From an uncultured Pelagibacteraceae bacterium (GTDB taxonomy: Bacteria > Pseudomonadota > Alphaproteobacteria > Pelagibacterales > Pelagibacteraceae), in the NCBI GenBank assembly GCA_902614355.1, contig CACMKP010000002.1:43203-107202 (forward strand): DNA of 64,000 nucleotides, in the 5' to 3' direction. Shown here piece by piece: positions 41,732 through 54,769 of this stretch. Numbering within the stretch: the stretch's first letter is position 1; each line of letters starts with the position of its first letter. A program made the position numbers and the translations under genes. The notes beneath the pieces were generated by a model. It saw nothing but the letters and a program-made list of their open reading frames with translations. It was not told the DNA's origin and ran no database searches.

Positions 41732-42973
41732 TCAAGAAAATCTTCTCGAGCTATAAGGATTTAAGTTTAAATTTGTATTTTCTTTAGCTATCATTCCAGA
41801 GACTATCTTCCCAGATATTGGACCTAATGTCCATCCCAAATGATGATGTCCAAAACAATAAAACACGTTTTTATAATTTTTAGATCGACCCATTACTGGC
41901 AAAAAATCTGGCAATGTTGGCCTGAAGCCTAACCATTCATCCTCATGCTCAGGAAGGTCGCCCAACATATACTTTGCATTATTAATTAAATTATTTATTC
42001 TTGATTTTGAGGCGGGATTATCTAAACCACCAAATTCTACAGTACCAACTACTCTTAAACCTTGTTCCATTGGCGTTATACCGAAACCTCTATTATGAAA
42101 TATGACTGGTCTACTTAAAAGATGATCACAATCTTTAAAATGAACGTGGTAACCTCTCTCTGTATCTAATGGAATTTTTTCATCCAATTTATCAGTTAGT
42201 TTCTTAGAAAAAGCCCCACAAGTTATTACAATCTTATCACAGCCGAAACTTTCATTTTCACTAAGCAAAACAGGGCTCTCTCCTTCAAAATTAATATTTA
42301 AAATATTCTTATTTTCAAATTTCCCACCTTTTTTTAAAAAAAGTTCAAAAAGTTTTAATAAAATCTTTTTTGGGTTTCTGGCATGTCTTGCGTATGGATA
42401 ATAAACTCCTGCATGATAAAATTTTTTAAGATTCGGTTCTAGATCATGTATATCTTTTTTATCTACGAGTTGTTGTTTAACACCTAGTTCTTCTCTTACT
42501 CTGATTTCTAGTTCTCTACTTTTTAGATTTTTATCATTCCATACGTAGAGAATGCCTTTATTTTCAACTAAGTTTTCTAGATTAATTTCCTCAAATAATT
42601 CATCATAAGCGGGAAGAGCTAAATCCAAAATTTGGTGCATATTCTTTGCGGTGTGCATCATTTTATTTTTAGTTGTATTAAAAATAAATTTTAAAAACCA
42701 AGGAATCATTTTTGGTACATAATTCCATTTTAAAGCTAAGGGACCTGTTGAACTTAATAACATAGCAGGAACATCCATTAAAATATCTGTTCTATTCAAT
42801 GATAAGGATGCGTATGGTGAAAAATGACCAGCATTGCCATATGAGGCGACAGGACTACCAGGTTTTTCTCGATCAAATATTGTTACTTTAAACCCTTTTT
42901 TTTGTAAAAATAAAGCATTGGAAATACCTTGAATACCAGCACCAATTATTCCAACATTTAAATTTTTATTCAT
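41732..42973 (-). CDS. DadA-like FAD-dependent amino-acid dehydrogenase
   Basis: FAD-dependent oxidoreductase of the D-amino-acid oxidase superfamily, 413 residues. GIIGAGIQGISNALFLQKKG (residues 9-28) binds FAD, and the SYGNAGHFSPYASLSLNRTD block after it is typical of DadA. The C-terminus has WLGFRPTLPDFLPVMGRSKN and YCFGHHHLGWTLGP, the FAD-closing region of this family. It probably oxidises D-amino acids (or N-substituted glycines) to 2-oxo acids. The neighbouring D-2-hydroxyacid dehydrogenase could process that product. It starts 49 bases after the rodA stop. Confidence 0.87.
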   Translation of the reverse strand: MNKNLNVGIIGAGIQGISNALFLQKKGFKVTIFDREKPGSPVASYGNAGHFSPYASLSLNRTDILMDVPAMLLSSTGPLALKWNYVPKMIPWFLKFIFNTTKNKMMHTAKNMHQILDLALPAYDELFEEINLENLVENKGILYVWNDKNLKSRELEIRVREELGVKQQLVDKKDIHDLEPNLKKFYHAGVYYPYARHARNPKKILLKLFELFLKKGGKFENKNILNINFEGESPVLLSENESFGCDKIVITCGAFSKKLTDKLDEKIPLDTERGYHVHFKDCDHLLSRPVIFHNRGFGITPMEQGLRVVGTVEFGGLDNPASKSRINNLINNAKYMLGDLPEHEDEWLGFRPTLPDFLPVMGRSKNYKNVFYCFGHHHLGWTLGPISGKIVSGMIAKENTNLNLNPYSSRRFS

Positions 42974-43022
42974 AAAAAAATATACAATTATTCGCTAAAA
43001 AAATTTAAGCGACAAATTATAC

Positions 43023-44150
43023 TTAGGCGATTAATTGTTGGCTGTGTACCCTTGCACTCATTACTATTCCAAAGCCAATCATGGTAGCTAACATTGAAGA
43101 GCCTCCATAAGACATTATTGGCAATGGAGATCCAACTATAGGTAGTAAGCCTAGAACCATACTCATATTTATTGTAATGAAAACAAAAATTGCAGCTCCA
43201 AAACCATAACAAAAAAGTTTAGCAAAATAACTTCTAGAATTAGCTCCAATAGCAATTATGCGGTAAATTATAATAATATAAATTACAAGCAGCACCACTG
43301 AACCAACAAAGCCGAACTCCTCTGAAAAAAGAGTAAAAATAAAGTCAGTATGCTTCTCTGGCAAAAATTCCAAATAACTTTGAGTTCCTTTTAAAAAACC
43401 TTTTCCAAAAATGCCTCCAGATCCAACTGCAATTTTAGATTGTATAATCTGATAACCTGCACCTAGAGGATCTTTGTCCGGGTTTAGAAAAGTTAAAACT
43501 CTCAACTTTTGATAAGGTTTTAAAAACGCTATTACAAATGGTAATGAAATTACAAATCCTAACATAGTATAGATAAAATATTTGTGATTAATTCCTGCAA
43601 ACCACAAGACAGCTATTCCACTAACAGCTATTAGCACTGAAGTACCCAAATCAGGCTGAACTATTACGAGGCCCATAGGTAATAAAATTATTATGAGTGA
43701 GGTTAAAATTGTATAGACGGAATTTACATTCTCTAATTTCATCCTATGAAAGTACTTTGCCAGACACAAAATTATAAAAATTTTCATAAGTTCTGATGGT
43801 TGTAAATTTATAAAATATAAGTCCATCCATCTTTTTGACCCTGAAGATGTTATTCCAAAAAAATAGGTCCATACTAATAAGCTCACCACAACTATGTAAG
43901 ATAGATAGCCAATAGAAAACCAAAATTTGATATTGATAAATGAAATAAAAAGCATCATCATTGTAAAAACCATTAACTTTGTAAAATGACTTTTCGTATG
44001 AAATAAAATCTTTCCACCATCTGTCGAATACATAGTTGCTAAACTAATGAAACCGAGCAATAAAATACAAATTAGTAAAATATAATCAAAATTTCTAAAT
44101 TTTTGAAAAAAAGTAAAATTGTTATTTGTTAATCTGGTATGTTGATACAT
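43023..44150 (-). CDS. rodA: Rod-shape peptidoglycan glycosyltransferase RodA
   Basis: SEDS-family polymerase that, with PBP2, builds side-wall peptidoglycan. The 375-residue protein has about ten membrane segments and the SEDS blocks GSKRWMDLYFINLQPSELMK, VIVQPDLGTSVLIAVSG (with the conserved Asp), PEKHTDFIFTLFSEEFGFVG and SPLPIMSYGGSSMLATMIGF. It follows mrdA directly (no gap) and closes the mreB-mreC-mreD-mrdA-rodA operon. Confidence 0.95.
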   Translation of the reverse strand: MYQHTRLTNNNFTFFQKFRNFDYILLICILLLGFISLATMYSTDGGKILFHTKSHFTKLMVFTMMMLFISFINIKFWFSIGYLSYIVVVSLLVWTYFFGITSSGSKRWMDLYFINLQPSELMKIFIILCLAKYFHRMKLENVNSVYTILTSLIIILLPMGLVIVQPDLGTSVLIAVSGIAVLWFAGINHKYFIYTMLGFVISLPFVIAFLKPYQKLRVLTFLNPDKDPLGAGYQIIQSKIAVGSGGIFGKGFLKGTQSYLEFLPEKHTDFIFTLFSEEFGFVGSVVLLVIYIIIIYRIIAIGANSRSYFAKLFCYGFGAAIFVFITINMSMVLGLLPIVGSPLPIMSYGGSSMLATMIGFGIVMSARVHSQQLIA

Positions 44151-46025
44151 CTAAATCTCCAAATATTTTTTTTGATTAATTGATTGTCTCATTTCATGTC
44201 GATCAATAATAAGTTTGAATAATCTCTTTGCCATTGGAGCAGCGGTTGTGCTTCCATTACCACCATGCTCCACAACAATACTTAACGCATATCTTGGATT
44301 AACATAGGGACCATAGGCGATATATAAAGCATGATCTCTTTGCTCATAAGGAATTTCAGAAGTTTTTAAATCTAATTCTCTTTCTCTCTCAGTAATTTTT
44401 TTAACTTGAGCTGTACCTGTTTTACCAGCAAATTGATATTTTGGATTATCAATTCTTGATCGATAAGAAGTTCCCATTACTTCATTTGTAGAGCCAAACA
44501 TTGCATCTTGAATAATTTTTATATTTCTAGAATTTTTATAAAGAGGTGTGTAATAATCACTTGGCTTTATTTTATCTTTATCATCTATGACTATTTTTGG
44601 ATATATTTTATGTCCACCATTAGCAATTTGTGCTGTCATTAGGCATAATTGTATCGGTGTAGTTTGAATATATCCCTGACCAATTCCAGTAATTATTGTT
44701 TCTCCTAATAACCATCCTTTACCTAAAGCATTTTTTTTCCATTGAGTATTTGGAATCAATCCATCTTTTTCAATTTCAAATAAGTTATCAAAAACTTTTT
44801 TTCCTAATCCAAATTTTTTTGCTGTTTCACTTAACTTATCTACTCCAAGTTTCCTTGCTATCTCATAAAAATAAGTATCACATGACATCTTCATAGCGTT
44901 TCTAAGGCTAACATATCCATGACCCTCTTTTTTCCAACAATGATAAGTTTGATCATACAATTCAGTTTTTCCAGTACATCTGACAGTAAAGTTTGTATTT
45001 ATAATTCCGTTTTCTAAAGCAGATAAAGCTACAATGGGTTTCAATGTTGAGCCTGGGGAATATCTACCTTGCAAAGTTTTGTTCAATAGTGGTTTCATTG
45101 GATCATTACGGATTATTTGCCAATTATCTTGACTAATACCGAAAACAAACAAATTTGGATCAAATGAGGGAGATGAGTGCATGGCAATAACCTCACCAGT
45201 AAATATATCCATTACACATATAGATCCTGCTTTATCTTTCAATAGTTCGTTTGCTAATTTTTGAATTTCTGTATCAACTGTGAGTTTTAGGGTTTGACCT
45301 TTTTTACCTTTTTGAAACTCAAGCTGACTAATTCGTCTACCATATGCATTTACTTCGTATCTCTCGATATCATTAGTTCCAATTAATTTTTCTTCAAAAG
45401 ATTTTTCTAATCCAATTTTTCCAACTTTAAGACCAGGTACAAAATTCTTTTTTATTAATTCTGTATTTTCAATATCCTGTTCATTTGCCTGACTTACATA
45501 ACCAATAATATGAGTAAAGTTTTCGTCAAAAGGGTAATCTCTTGAAATAGAGATAACAGGTTTCACTCCATTTAAATCATACAAATGATTATTTATTTTT
45601 GAAAATTTGTCCCAACTTAGATTGTTTGAAACAATTAGAGTTTCCCAAGGTTTAATCTCTTTTTTCCTTTTTAAAACTTTTTTGAACTCTGAGTCAGATA
45701 ACTCTAATAAATCTTTAAGTCTGTAGATAACATATTTGAAATTTTCTACTTGCTCAGGTATCACATGTAGCTGATAAGCTTCAAAGTTACCGGCTATTAC
45801 ATTACCAAAGTAGTCGTGAAATTCTCCTCTAACAGGTGCTAATTTCCATTCTCTAATTCTGTTCTTATCCGAGAGTGTAAGATATTTTTTATTCTCTTTA
45901 ACTTGTAAAAAAAACAATCTACTTACAATTCCCACCATTATAAAAAATTTTAGTGATCCCGTTATAAACATTCTACGATTAATAGAATTTAATTTTTTTA
46001 CGTTATCACTTGATGAATTAATCAT
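44151..46025 (-). CDS. mrdA: Penicillin-binding protein 2
   Basis: Class B PBP, D,D-transpeptidase of the elongasome, 624 residues. An N-terminal membrane helix (ITGSLKFFIMVGIVSRLFFL) is followed by the pedestal domain and a transpeptidase domain with SxxK in GRYSPGSTLKP, SxN in KMSCDTYFYE (SCD instead of SxN) and KTG in FAGKTGTAQVKK. GLEKSFEEKLIGTNDIERYE is the usual dimerisation-domain block. It overlaps mreD by 8 bases and abuts rodA. Confidence 0.95.
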   Translation of the reverse strand: MINSSSDNVKKLNSINRRMFITGSLKFFIMVGIVSRLFFLQVKENKKYLTLSDKNRIREWKLAPVRGEFHDYFGNVIAGNFEAYQLHVIPEQVENFKYVIYRLKDLLELSDSEFKKVLKRKKEIKPWETLIVSNNLSWDKFSKINNHLYDLNGVKPVISISRDYPFDENFTHIIGYVSQANEQDIENTELIKKNFVPGLKVGKIGLEKSFEEKLIGTNDIERYEVNAYGRRISQLEFQKGKKGQTLKLTVDTEIQKLANELLKDKAGSICVMDIFTGEVIAMHSSPSFDPNLFVFGISQDNWQIIRNDPMKPLLNKTLQGRYSPGSTLKPIVALSALENGIINTNFTVRCTGKTELYDQTYHCWKKEGHGYVSLRNAMKMSCDTYFYEIARKLGVDKLSETAKKFGLGKKVFDNLFEIEKDGLIPNTQWKKNALGKGWLLGETIITGIGQGYIQTTPIQLCLMTAQIANGGHKIYPKIVIDDKDKIKPSDYYTPLYKNSRNIKIIQDAMFGSTNEVMGTSYRSRIDNPKYQFAGKTGTAQVKKITERERELDLKTSEIPYEQRDHALYIAYGPYVNPRYALSIVVEHGGNGSTTAAPMAKRLFKLIIDRHEMRQSINQKKYLEI

Positions 46026-46524
46026 TTAGACCTTTTAGATAATATTTAAATAAATAAGCGAAAAACATATACAAAATAAAAGTAAAAAAAATATTCACTA
46101 GATAACTTAAAAGTAAAAGATCGTATGAAAAAAATAAAGTCAAAATTGTATAATTTATTGAATTTATCAAACTAATTATAAATAAAAAGTAAAACCAATC
46201 TTTTATTGGATTAGGTCTAATGGTAATATTTCTCAAATAGGATGTTGCGATACAGATTAATATATAAGATAAACTGCTAATTCCTAAGGGCAACCCAACA
46301 ACTGTATCATTCACTAAGCCTGCTAAAAAAACTAAAAGATAATCAAAATTTTTAAAATCTTTTAAAGTAAAGAAAAAAATTAAAATGAAAGGAAAATTGA
46401 ATGAAAAGTATTCAAGTTTCAAATAATTTAGGTCAAATTCATTTAATACAGAAATAAATAACACTATTATTGGTAAAAAAGAGTAAAATTTAATGTAAAA
46501 ACCTCTTGATTTAAAATTACTCAT
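46018..46524 (-). CDS. mreD: Rod-shape-determining membrane protein MreD
   Basis: Integral membrane protein of 168 residues with five or six hydrophobic helices and very low sequence complexity, as usual for MreD. The helix VFLAGLVNDTVVGLPLGISS contains the G-L-x-x-D-x-x-x-G-x-P-L-G pattern that is the best-conserved part of the family. It overlaps mreC and mrdA by 8 bases each. Confidence 0.88.
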   Translation of the reverse strand: MSNFKSRGFYIKFYSFLPIIVLFISVLNEFDLNYLKLEYFSFNFPFILIFFFTLKDFKNFDYLLVFLAGLVNDTVVGLPLGISSLSYILICIATSYLRNITIRPNPIKDWFYFLFIISLINSINYTILTLFFSYDLLLLSYLVNIFFTFILYMFFAYLFKYYLKGLND

Positions 46525-47746
46525 CAGTCTGTCCTTTATTCATTACACAACTTTTGTATTCTAAAGTTCCTACTTCAAAACCATCATTATTTAAGAAAGA
46601 CTTACGACATGTGTGACCAAATTTTAGATTTAATCTTAAAAACTCAATTTCATCCAAGTCAATATTGTACTGAGCGATTATTTGTTTTTGATCATAAACT
46701 TCATTTTTAAAGTCTGAAATTTGTTTATTTAAATTATTAATTGTGATTTTTAATAATTCATTCTCATCTTTAAATTTTGAATTTGTTTGTTCAATAATCT
46801 TTTTTTCATCTTCTAGTATTTGTAATTTTGTATCCACTGTGTTATTTATTTGTGAATTCCCTGCATCAACTTTTTGATCTTCATTCTTAACGTCAATTTT
46901 AGTAATTAATTCGGCAAAAACATACTTTAATTGGCTAAAATCGCTGTAAAAGTCTACTTTAAATTTTTTTGAGCTTCCTGTATCCGCCACATCTACTCTT
47001 CCAATAGGAATACCACTTTTAAAAATTGCACCAGTGCCTGATGTGTAAACTATACTCTCCTGTGAAATTAAATTTGAAATACCCTCTTTAATATATTTTA
47101 TTTCACCATAATTCTCACCAGTTCCTGTTATAATTGCTTGAATATTTTGTGGCGCTATCGTTACCGGAACATTGGAATTAAGATCAGATAGTAATAAAAC
47201 TCTTGAAGTTTTATAATTTACCTCAACCACTCTGCCAACTAAATATGATCTATCATAAATGTTAGTACCGATTTTAATATTATCCTTACTACCTTTGTTA
47301 ATAATAATACTTTTTAAATATGGGCTGTCATGGTCAACGATTATCTTAGCTAACAGTTTATTTGAACTTAAAGTATAATTATTTATAAGTTCTTTTAGTT
47401 CTTCATTTTCAAATTGAGTTATTTTATCTGAGATGCTTTTAGACTTTAACTCGTTAAGCTCTTCTTTGTTTATTTTATAATTTTTAAAAAAAGTTGAATA
47501 TTCCCTTATTTCAAAAAAAGTGTTTTTTAAAAAGTTTTCAGGTATTGAAACAATAAATGAGGATCTATATACCGCCTCACTAATTCCTGCTTTTAAATAC
47601 CTTATAAACTTTAAATCAAAACTAGATAAAACAATTATAAAAATAGATATAAAAACTAACGTTAATAACGAAAACTTTTGTTGAGTACTTTTTTTTAAAA
47701 AAGCAGAACGAATTGCAATTATAAAATCATCTCTGCTAGAGGCCAT
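46517..47746 (-). CDS. mreC: Rod-shape-determining protein MreC with C-terminal coiled-coil extension
   Basis: Periplasmic scaffold of the elongasome, 409 residues. The N-terminal membrane helix (SLLTLVFISIFIIVLSSFDL) and a first coiled coil (about residues 80-120) precede the two beta-barrel domains with NKGSKDNIKIGTNIYDRSYL, RVLLLSDLNSNVPV and VYTSGTGAIFKSGIPIGRV. Beyond the usual end (about residue 290) there is a second predicted coiled coil (about 300-365) and a tail with two cysteines (GHTCRKSF and YKSCVMNKG). This extension is longer than in typical MreC. It lies 3 bases after mreB. Confidence 0.9.
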   Translation of the reverse strand: MASSRDDFIIAIRSAFLKKSTQQKFSLLTLVFISIFIIVLSSFDLKFIRYLKAGISEAVYRSSFIVSIPENFLKNTFFEIREYSTFFKNYKINKEELNELKSKSISDKITQFENEELKELINNYTLSSNKLLAKIIVDHDSPYLKSIIINKGSKDNIKIGTNIYDRSYLVGRVVEVNYKTSRVLLLSDLNSNVPVTIAPQNIQAIITGTGENYGEIKYIKEGISNLISQESIVYTSGTGAIFKSGIPIGRVDVADTGSSKKFKVDFYSDFSQLKYVFAELITKIDVKNEDQKVDAGNSQINNTVDTKLQILEDEKKIIEQTNSKFKDENELLKITINNLNKQISDFKNEVYDQKQIIAQYNIDLDEIEFLRLNLKFGHTCRKSFLNNDGFEVGTLEYKSCVMNKGQTDE

Positions 47747-47749
47747 CTT

Positions 47750-50361
<2,612 letters not shown>

Positions 50362-50378
50362 AAAATTTTCTTTCAGGA

Positions 50379-50406
50379 AATATACAACCTATCGTTTAGA
50401 TTGCAA
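50379..50406 (-). promoter_or_regulatory. Candidate promoter of leuA-mreB
   Basis: On the minus strand TTGCAA (50401-50406), a 16-base spacer and TATATT (50379-50384) lie in the 83-base gap between ilvC and leuA. The expected transcript would start only about 10 bases before the leuA ATG, giving a very short leader. Chance occurrence in AT-rich DNA is possible. Confidence 0.35.
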
Positions 50407-50444
50407 AATAAATCAGCTAAATTAGCCCAATTTGAAACAAGAAA

Positions 50445-51479
<1,035 letters not shown>

Positions 51480-51488
51480 TTAGTAAAT

Positions 51489-52037
51489 TTATTTAAATAT
51501 TTCAGAACCTCTAGTCATAGCTATTGCACCAGTTCTTGATGTGCTTATAAGTCCATTTGACTTTAATTTTTTATTCATTTTATCTATTTCTCTTCGTAGA
51601 GCAGTAATTTGAATTACTACAGATTTTTTTGTTTTATCTAATATTACTGGATTGAAAGTTTTGCAAGCTTTAAGACACTTATCAATTTTACTTCTATTTC
51701 CCACAACTTTAAGCAAAGCCATTTCCTTAAAAATGACATTTTTATCTTCTCTTTTAAAGTCCGCAACTTTGTGAACTGGGACTAATTTCTTTAGTTGTAG
51801 TTTAATTTGATCAATTACTTGAGGTGTTCCAGTCGTTACAATAGTAATTCTTGATATATTTTTCATTGCATCAACCTCTGCAACAGCGAGAGATTCTATA
51901 TTATAGCCTCTGCCAGAAAATAATCCGACCACTCTTGCAAGCACTCCAGCTTCATTGTCTACCCAGACTACAATAATATGTGTACCAGATTTACTTTTTT
52001 TTGTTGGAATATTATAAGCTGATTTCGGGTTTGACAT
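51489..52037 (-). CDS. ilvH: Acetolactate synthase small (regulatory) subunit
   Basis: Regulatory subunit that confers valine feedback on acetolactate synthase, 182 residues. The N-terminal ACT domain reads VWVDNEAGVLARVVGLFSGR then GYNIESLAVAEVD, which includes the valine-binding region; the C-terminal domain has AVVIQITALRREIDK-like order (VVIQITALRREID, then GLISTSRTGAIAMTRG). It begins one base inside the ilvB stop, so the two subunits are translationally coupled. Confidence 0.95.
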   Translation of the reverse strand: MSNPKSAYNIPTKKSKSGTHIIVVWVDNEAGVLARVVGLFSGRGYNIESLAVAEVDAMKNISRITIVTTGTPQVIDQIKLQLKKLVPVHKVADFKREDKNVIFKEMALLKVVGNRSKIDKCLKACKTFNPVILDKTKKSVVIQITALRREIDKMNKKLKSNGLISTSRTGAIAMTRGSEIFK

Positions 52038-53803
52038 TAAACTAAGGCTTTTCCTTTACCTGTAATTTTATTATCTTTTTTATCATTTGGACCTAAAATC
52101 ATCTGATTATGAGGTTTTCCTGATGGTATCATCGGAAAGCAATTCTCATTAGGATCAACTCTACAATCAAAAATTACTGGACCTTTATGCTCTAACATTT
52201 CATTTATTTTGAGGTCTAATTCATCTGGATTATCAGCTTTAATACCTTTACATCCATATGCCTCTGCTAATTTTACGAAATCTGGCAATGCCTCTGAATA
52301 ACTTTCGGAGTAGTTTTTTTCATGAAGTAATTCCTGCCATTGCCTTACCATTCCCATATATTGATTATTCAAAACAAATATTTTAATTGGCAGATTATAC
52401 TGGACTGCTGTTGACATTTCTTGCATGGTCATTAGCACTGATGCTTCGCCAGCAATATCAATAACAAGCTTATCAGGATGCGCAATTTGAACACCTACTG
52501 CAGCTGGGAGACCATATCCCATTGTTCCGAGCCCACCAGATGTCATCCATCTATTTGGTTTATTAAATTTATAATGTTGTGCGGCCCACATCTGATGTTG
52601 ACCGACTTCTGTAGTAATAAAAGTGTCTTGATTTTTTGTTAATTCATATAATCTTCGCACCGCATGCTGAGGTTTGATAGTCTCTTTACTATTTATAAAA
52701 CCAAGTGAATCTTTTTCTCTCCATTTTTCAATTTTTTCCCACCATTTAGAAACATTTTGTTTATTTGAATTTTTAAAACCGTTTTTTTTTTGACTAATAG
52801 TTTTAACGGCTGCTTTAAGAACCTCGTTTACATCACCTACGATTGCTAAATCAACTTTAATTATTTTATTTATTGAGGATGGATCAATATCAATATGAAC
52901 TTTTTTAGATTTCGGAGAAAACTCGTCTATCTTTCCAGTTATCCTATCATCAAATCTTGCTCCAATATTTATTAATAAATCACAATCATGCATGGCATTA
53001 TTCGCCTCATAAGTTCCATGCATACCAAGCATACCTATAAACTGACTATCGTCACCAGGAAAAGCTCCCAAACCTTGTAATGTTGATGTAATTGGGAAAC
53101 CAATCATTCTCACGAACTCTCTTAACGAGTCACTTGCTTCTGGGCCTGAGTTGATAACTCCACCACCAGTATAAACTACAGGTCTTTTTGCTTTCGCAAT
53201 TAAGTCAACTAATTCATTAATTTCATCTTGAGAAAAATTGTTATGCAATTTTCCATTAGATTTTTTTTCTTTTTTTGGTTTCGTATATTTGATTTTTGCG
53301 AATTGAATATCTTTTGGAATATCTACTAAAACAGGACCTGGCCTTCCTGTTGTGGCAACTCTAAAGGCTTCATGAAGAGTTTTTGATAATTCCTTAATGT
53401 CTTTTACTAACCAATTATGTTTTGTGCATGGTCTAGTAATTCCTGTTGTATCACACTCTTGAAAGGCATCTGTTCCTATCAAATGCGTTGGTACTTGTCC
53501 TGAGATACATACTAATGGTACTGAGTCCATATAAGCATCAGTCAAAGCTGTAACTACATTTGTAGCTCCCGGTCCAGAAGTAACTAGAACAACACCAGGT
53601 TTACCAGACGACCTGGCATAACCCTCAGCTGCATGACCGGCACCTTGTTCGTGTCTAACTAATATATGCTTTATAGAGGAGTGATTTTTTAATTCATCAT
53701 AAATTGGAAGAACTGCACCTCCAGGATAACCAAAAATAAATTCGACATCTTGATCCTCAAGGCATTTAAAAACAATTTCAGCTCCTGAATATAATTTAGA
53801 CAT
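52037..53803 (-). CDS. ilvB: Acetolactate synthase large (catalytic) subunit
   Basis: TPP-dependent condensation of pyruvate (or pyruvate plus 2-oxobutyrate) to acetohydroxy acids, 588 residues. FIFGYPGGAVLPIYDELKNH and RHEQGAGHAAEGYARSSGKP with the catalytic Glu begin the protein; the FAD-type middle domain has GMLGMHGTYEANNAMHDCDL, and the TPP-binding domain GGLGTMGYGLPAAVGVQIAH plus the MQEMSTAVQYNLPIK and NNQYMGMVRQWQ blocks. First gene of ilvB-ilvH-ilvC-leuA; it starts 54 bases after miaA ends. Confidence 0.96.
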   Translation of the reverse strand: MSKLYSGAEIVFKCLEDQDVEFIFGYPGGAVLPIYDELKNHSSIKHILVRHEQGAGHAAEGYARSSGKPGVVLVTSGPGATNVVTALTDAYMDSVPLVCISGQVPTHLIGTDAFQECDTTGITRPCTKHNWLVKDIKELSKTLHEAFRVATTGRPGPVLVDIPKDIQFAKIKYTKPKKEKKSNGKLHNNFSQDEINELVDLIAKAKRPVVYTGGGVINSGPEASDSLREFVRMIGFPITSTLQGLGAFPGDDSQFIGMLGMHGTYEANNAMHDCDLLINIGARFDDRITGKIDEFSPKSKKVHIDIDPSSINKIIKVDLAIVGDVNEVLKAAVKTISQKKNGFKNSNKQNVSKWWEKIEKWREKDSLGFINSKETIKPQHAVRRLYELTKNQDTFITTEVGQHQMWAAQHYKFNKPNRWMTSGGLGTMGYGLPAAVGVQIAHPDKLVIDIAGEASVLMTMQEMSTAVQYNLPIKIFVLNNQYMGMVRQWQELLHEKNYSESYSEALPDFVKLAEAYGCKGIKADNPDELDLKINEMLEHKGPVIFDCRVDPNENCFPMIPSGKPHNQMILGPNDKKDNKITGKGKALV

Positions 53804-53857
53804 TTAAGCAATCTAGCTGAAGTTGTGCTTATTGGTCAAGGTAAAGTAAAAAAATAT

Positions 53858-54766
53858 CTAAATATTCTTAAGAAAGTTGTTCAGCCTGTTATGCCTGATT
53901 TTGTTCCAATCCATCATATTTCCTCTGCCCCAAGTAACCTGTCTTTTAGCATACTGCCTGGTCTTTATTGATATTCTTTCAATAACCTCATTAATTTCAA
54001 TTTTTTTATCAATAAAATCCTTAATTTCAATTAAGCCTATTGCCTTAGTAGCAGTTCTTTTTTTTGAAACCCTCATTTTCAAAAATTTTTTAACCTCTAA
54101 AATGGCACCATTGTTGATCATGTCTTGAGCACGGTTGTGAATCTTATTTACTAAAATATCTCTTGGGTAATCGATGTAAATTTTATAAAAGTTTTTATCC
54201 TCAAATACCGATTTAGTTGACTTAAACCACTCAAGTAACGTTTTTTTGGTAAATAATTTCACTTCATAAGCTCTTATCAATCTTTGAGTATCAGATGGAT
54301 TAACATAATTTAAAATTTCTGGATCAATTTTTTTTAATCTTTGTAGAAAACTTTTATTACCCATAGAACTATTCAATTTCCTAACTTTTTCTCTTATTCG
54401 AATTGGAATTTTCGGAATATTAACTATCCCATCAGTTAATGTTTTAAAATATAAACCAGTACCCCCAACTATTATTGGAACATTCTTTCTCTTTTTAATT
54501 TCTAAAATTTTTTTTTTTGCAGCTTTAAGCCATTCTCCAGATGAATAATTTTCTTTTACAGACTGAAATCCATATAAATGATGCTTAATCTTTTTATAAT
54601 CTTTTTTCGATGGTCTAGCAGATAAAATCTTAAGTTCTTTATAAACCTGCATACTATCGGCGTTTATAATTTCACCCTTCAATTTTTTTGCAAGTTTTAC
54701 TGCAAATTCTGATTTTCCTGATGCAGTGGGTCCATAAATTAAAATAATTTTGGATTTAAAATCCAT
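53858..54766 (-). CDS. miaA: tRNA dimethylallyltransferase
   Basis: Adds the dimethylallyl group to A37 of tRNAs reading codons that begin with U. The 302-residue protein has the P-loop IYGPTASGKSEFAVKLAKKL, GEIINADSMQVYKELKILSA, IVGGTGLYFKTLTDGI and the C-terminal block TRQYAKRQVTWGRG. All family motifs are intact. It lies 3 bases after the Do-family protease gene and is convergent in operon order with hflK-hflC, as in many proteobacteria where miaA and hflKC are neighbours. Confidence 0.96.
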   Translation of the reverse strand: MDFKSKIILIYGPTASGKSEFAVKLAKKLKGEIINADSMQVYKELKILSARPSKKDYKKIKHHLYGFQSVKENYSSGEWLKAAKKKILEIKKRKNVPIIVGGTGLYFKTLTDGIVNIPKIPIRIREKVRKLNSSMGNKSFLQRLKKIDPEILNYVNPSDTQRLIRAYEVKLFTKKTLLEWFKSTKSVFEDKNFYKIYIDYPRDILVNKIHNRAQDMINNGAILEVKKFLKMRVSKKRTATKAIGLIEIKDFIDKKIEINEVIERISIKTRQYAKRQVTWGRGNMMDWNKIRHNRLNNFLKNI

Positions 54767-54769
54767 AAA

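Noticed and set aside
41732..42973. Considered as L-2-hydroxyglutarate oxidase (LhgO), which would complete the CsiD route.
   Set aside because: The N-terminal block reads SYGNAGHFSPYA, typical of DadA; the characteristic GVIHAGVYY segment of LhgO is absent.
42974..43022. Short TCGCT/AGCGA hairpin between rodA and the DadA-like gene as a terminator.
   Set aside because: Only five pairs with an 11-base loop and no T-tract directly after the stem on the minus strand; too weak to call.
42988..43212. Open frame of 74 codons on the minus strand at the end of rodA.
   Set aside because: It lies almost wholly inside rodA in another frame, with tryptophan- and serine-rich nonsense composition; rodA motifs run through the same bases.
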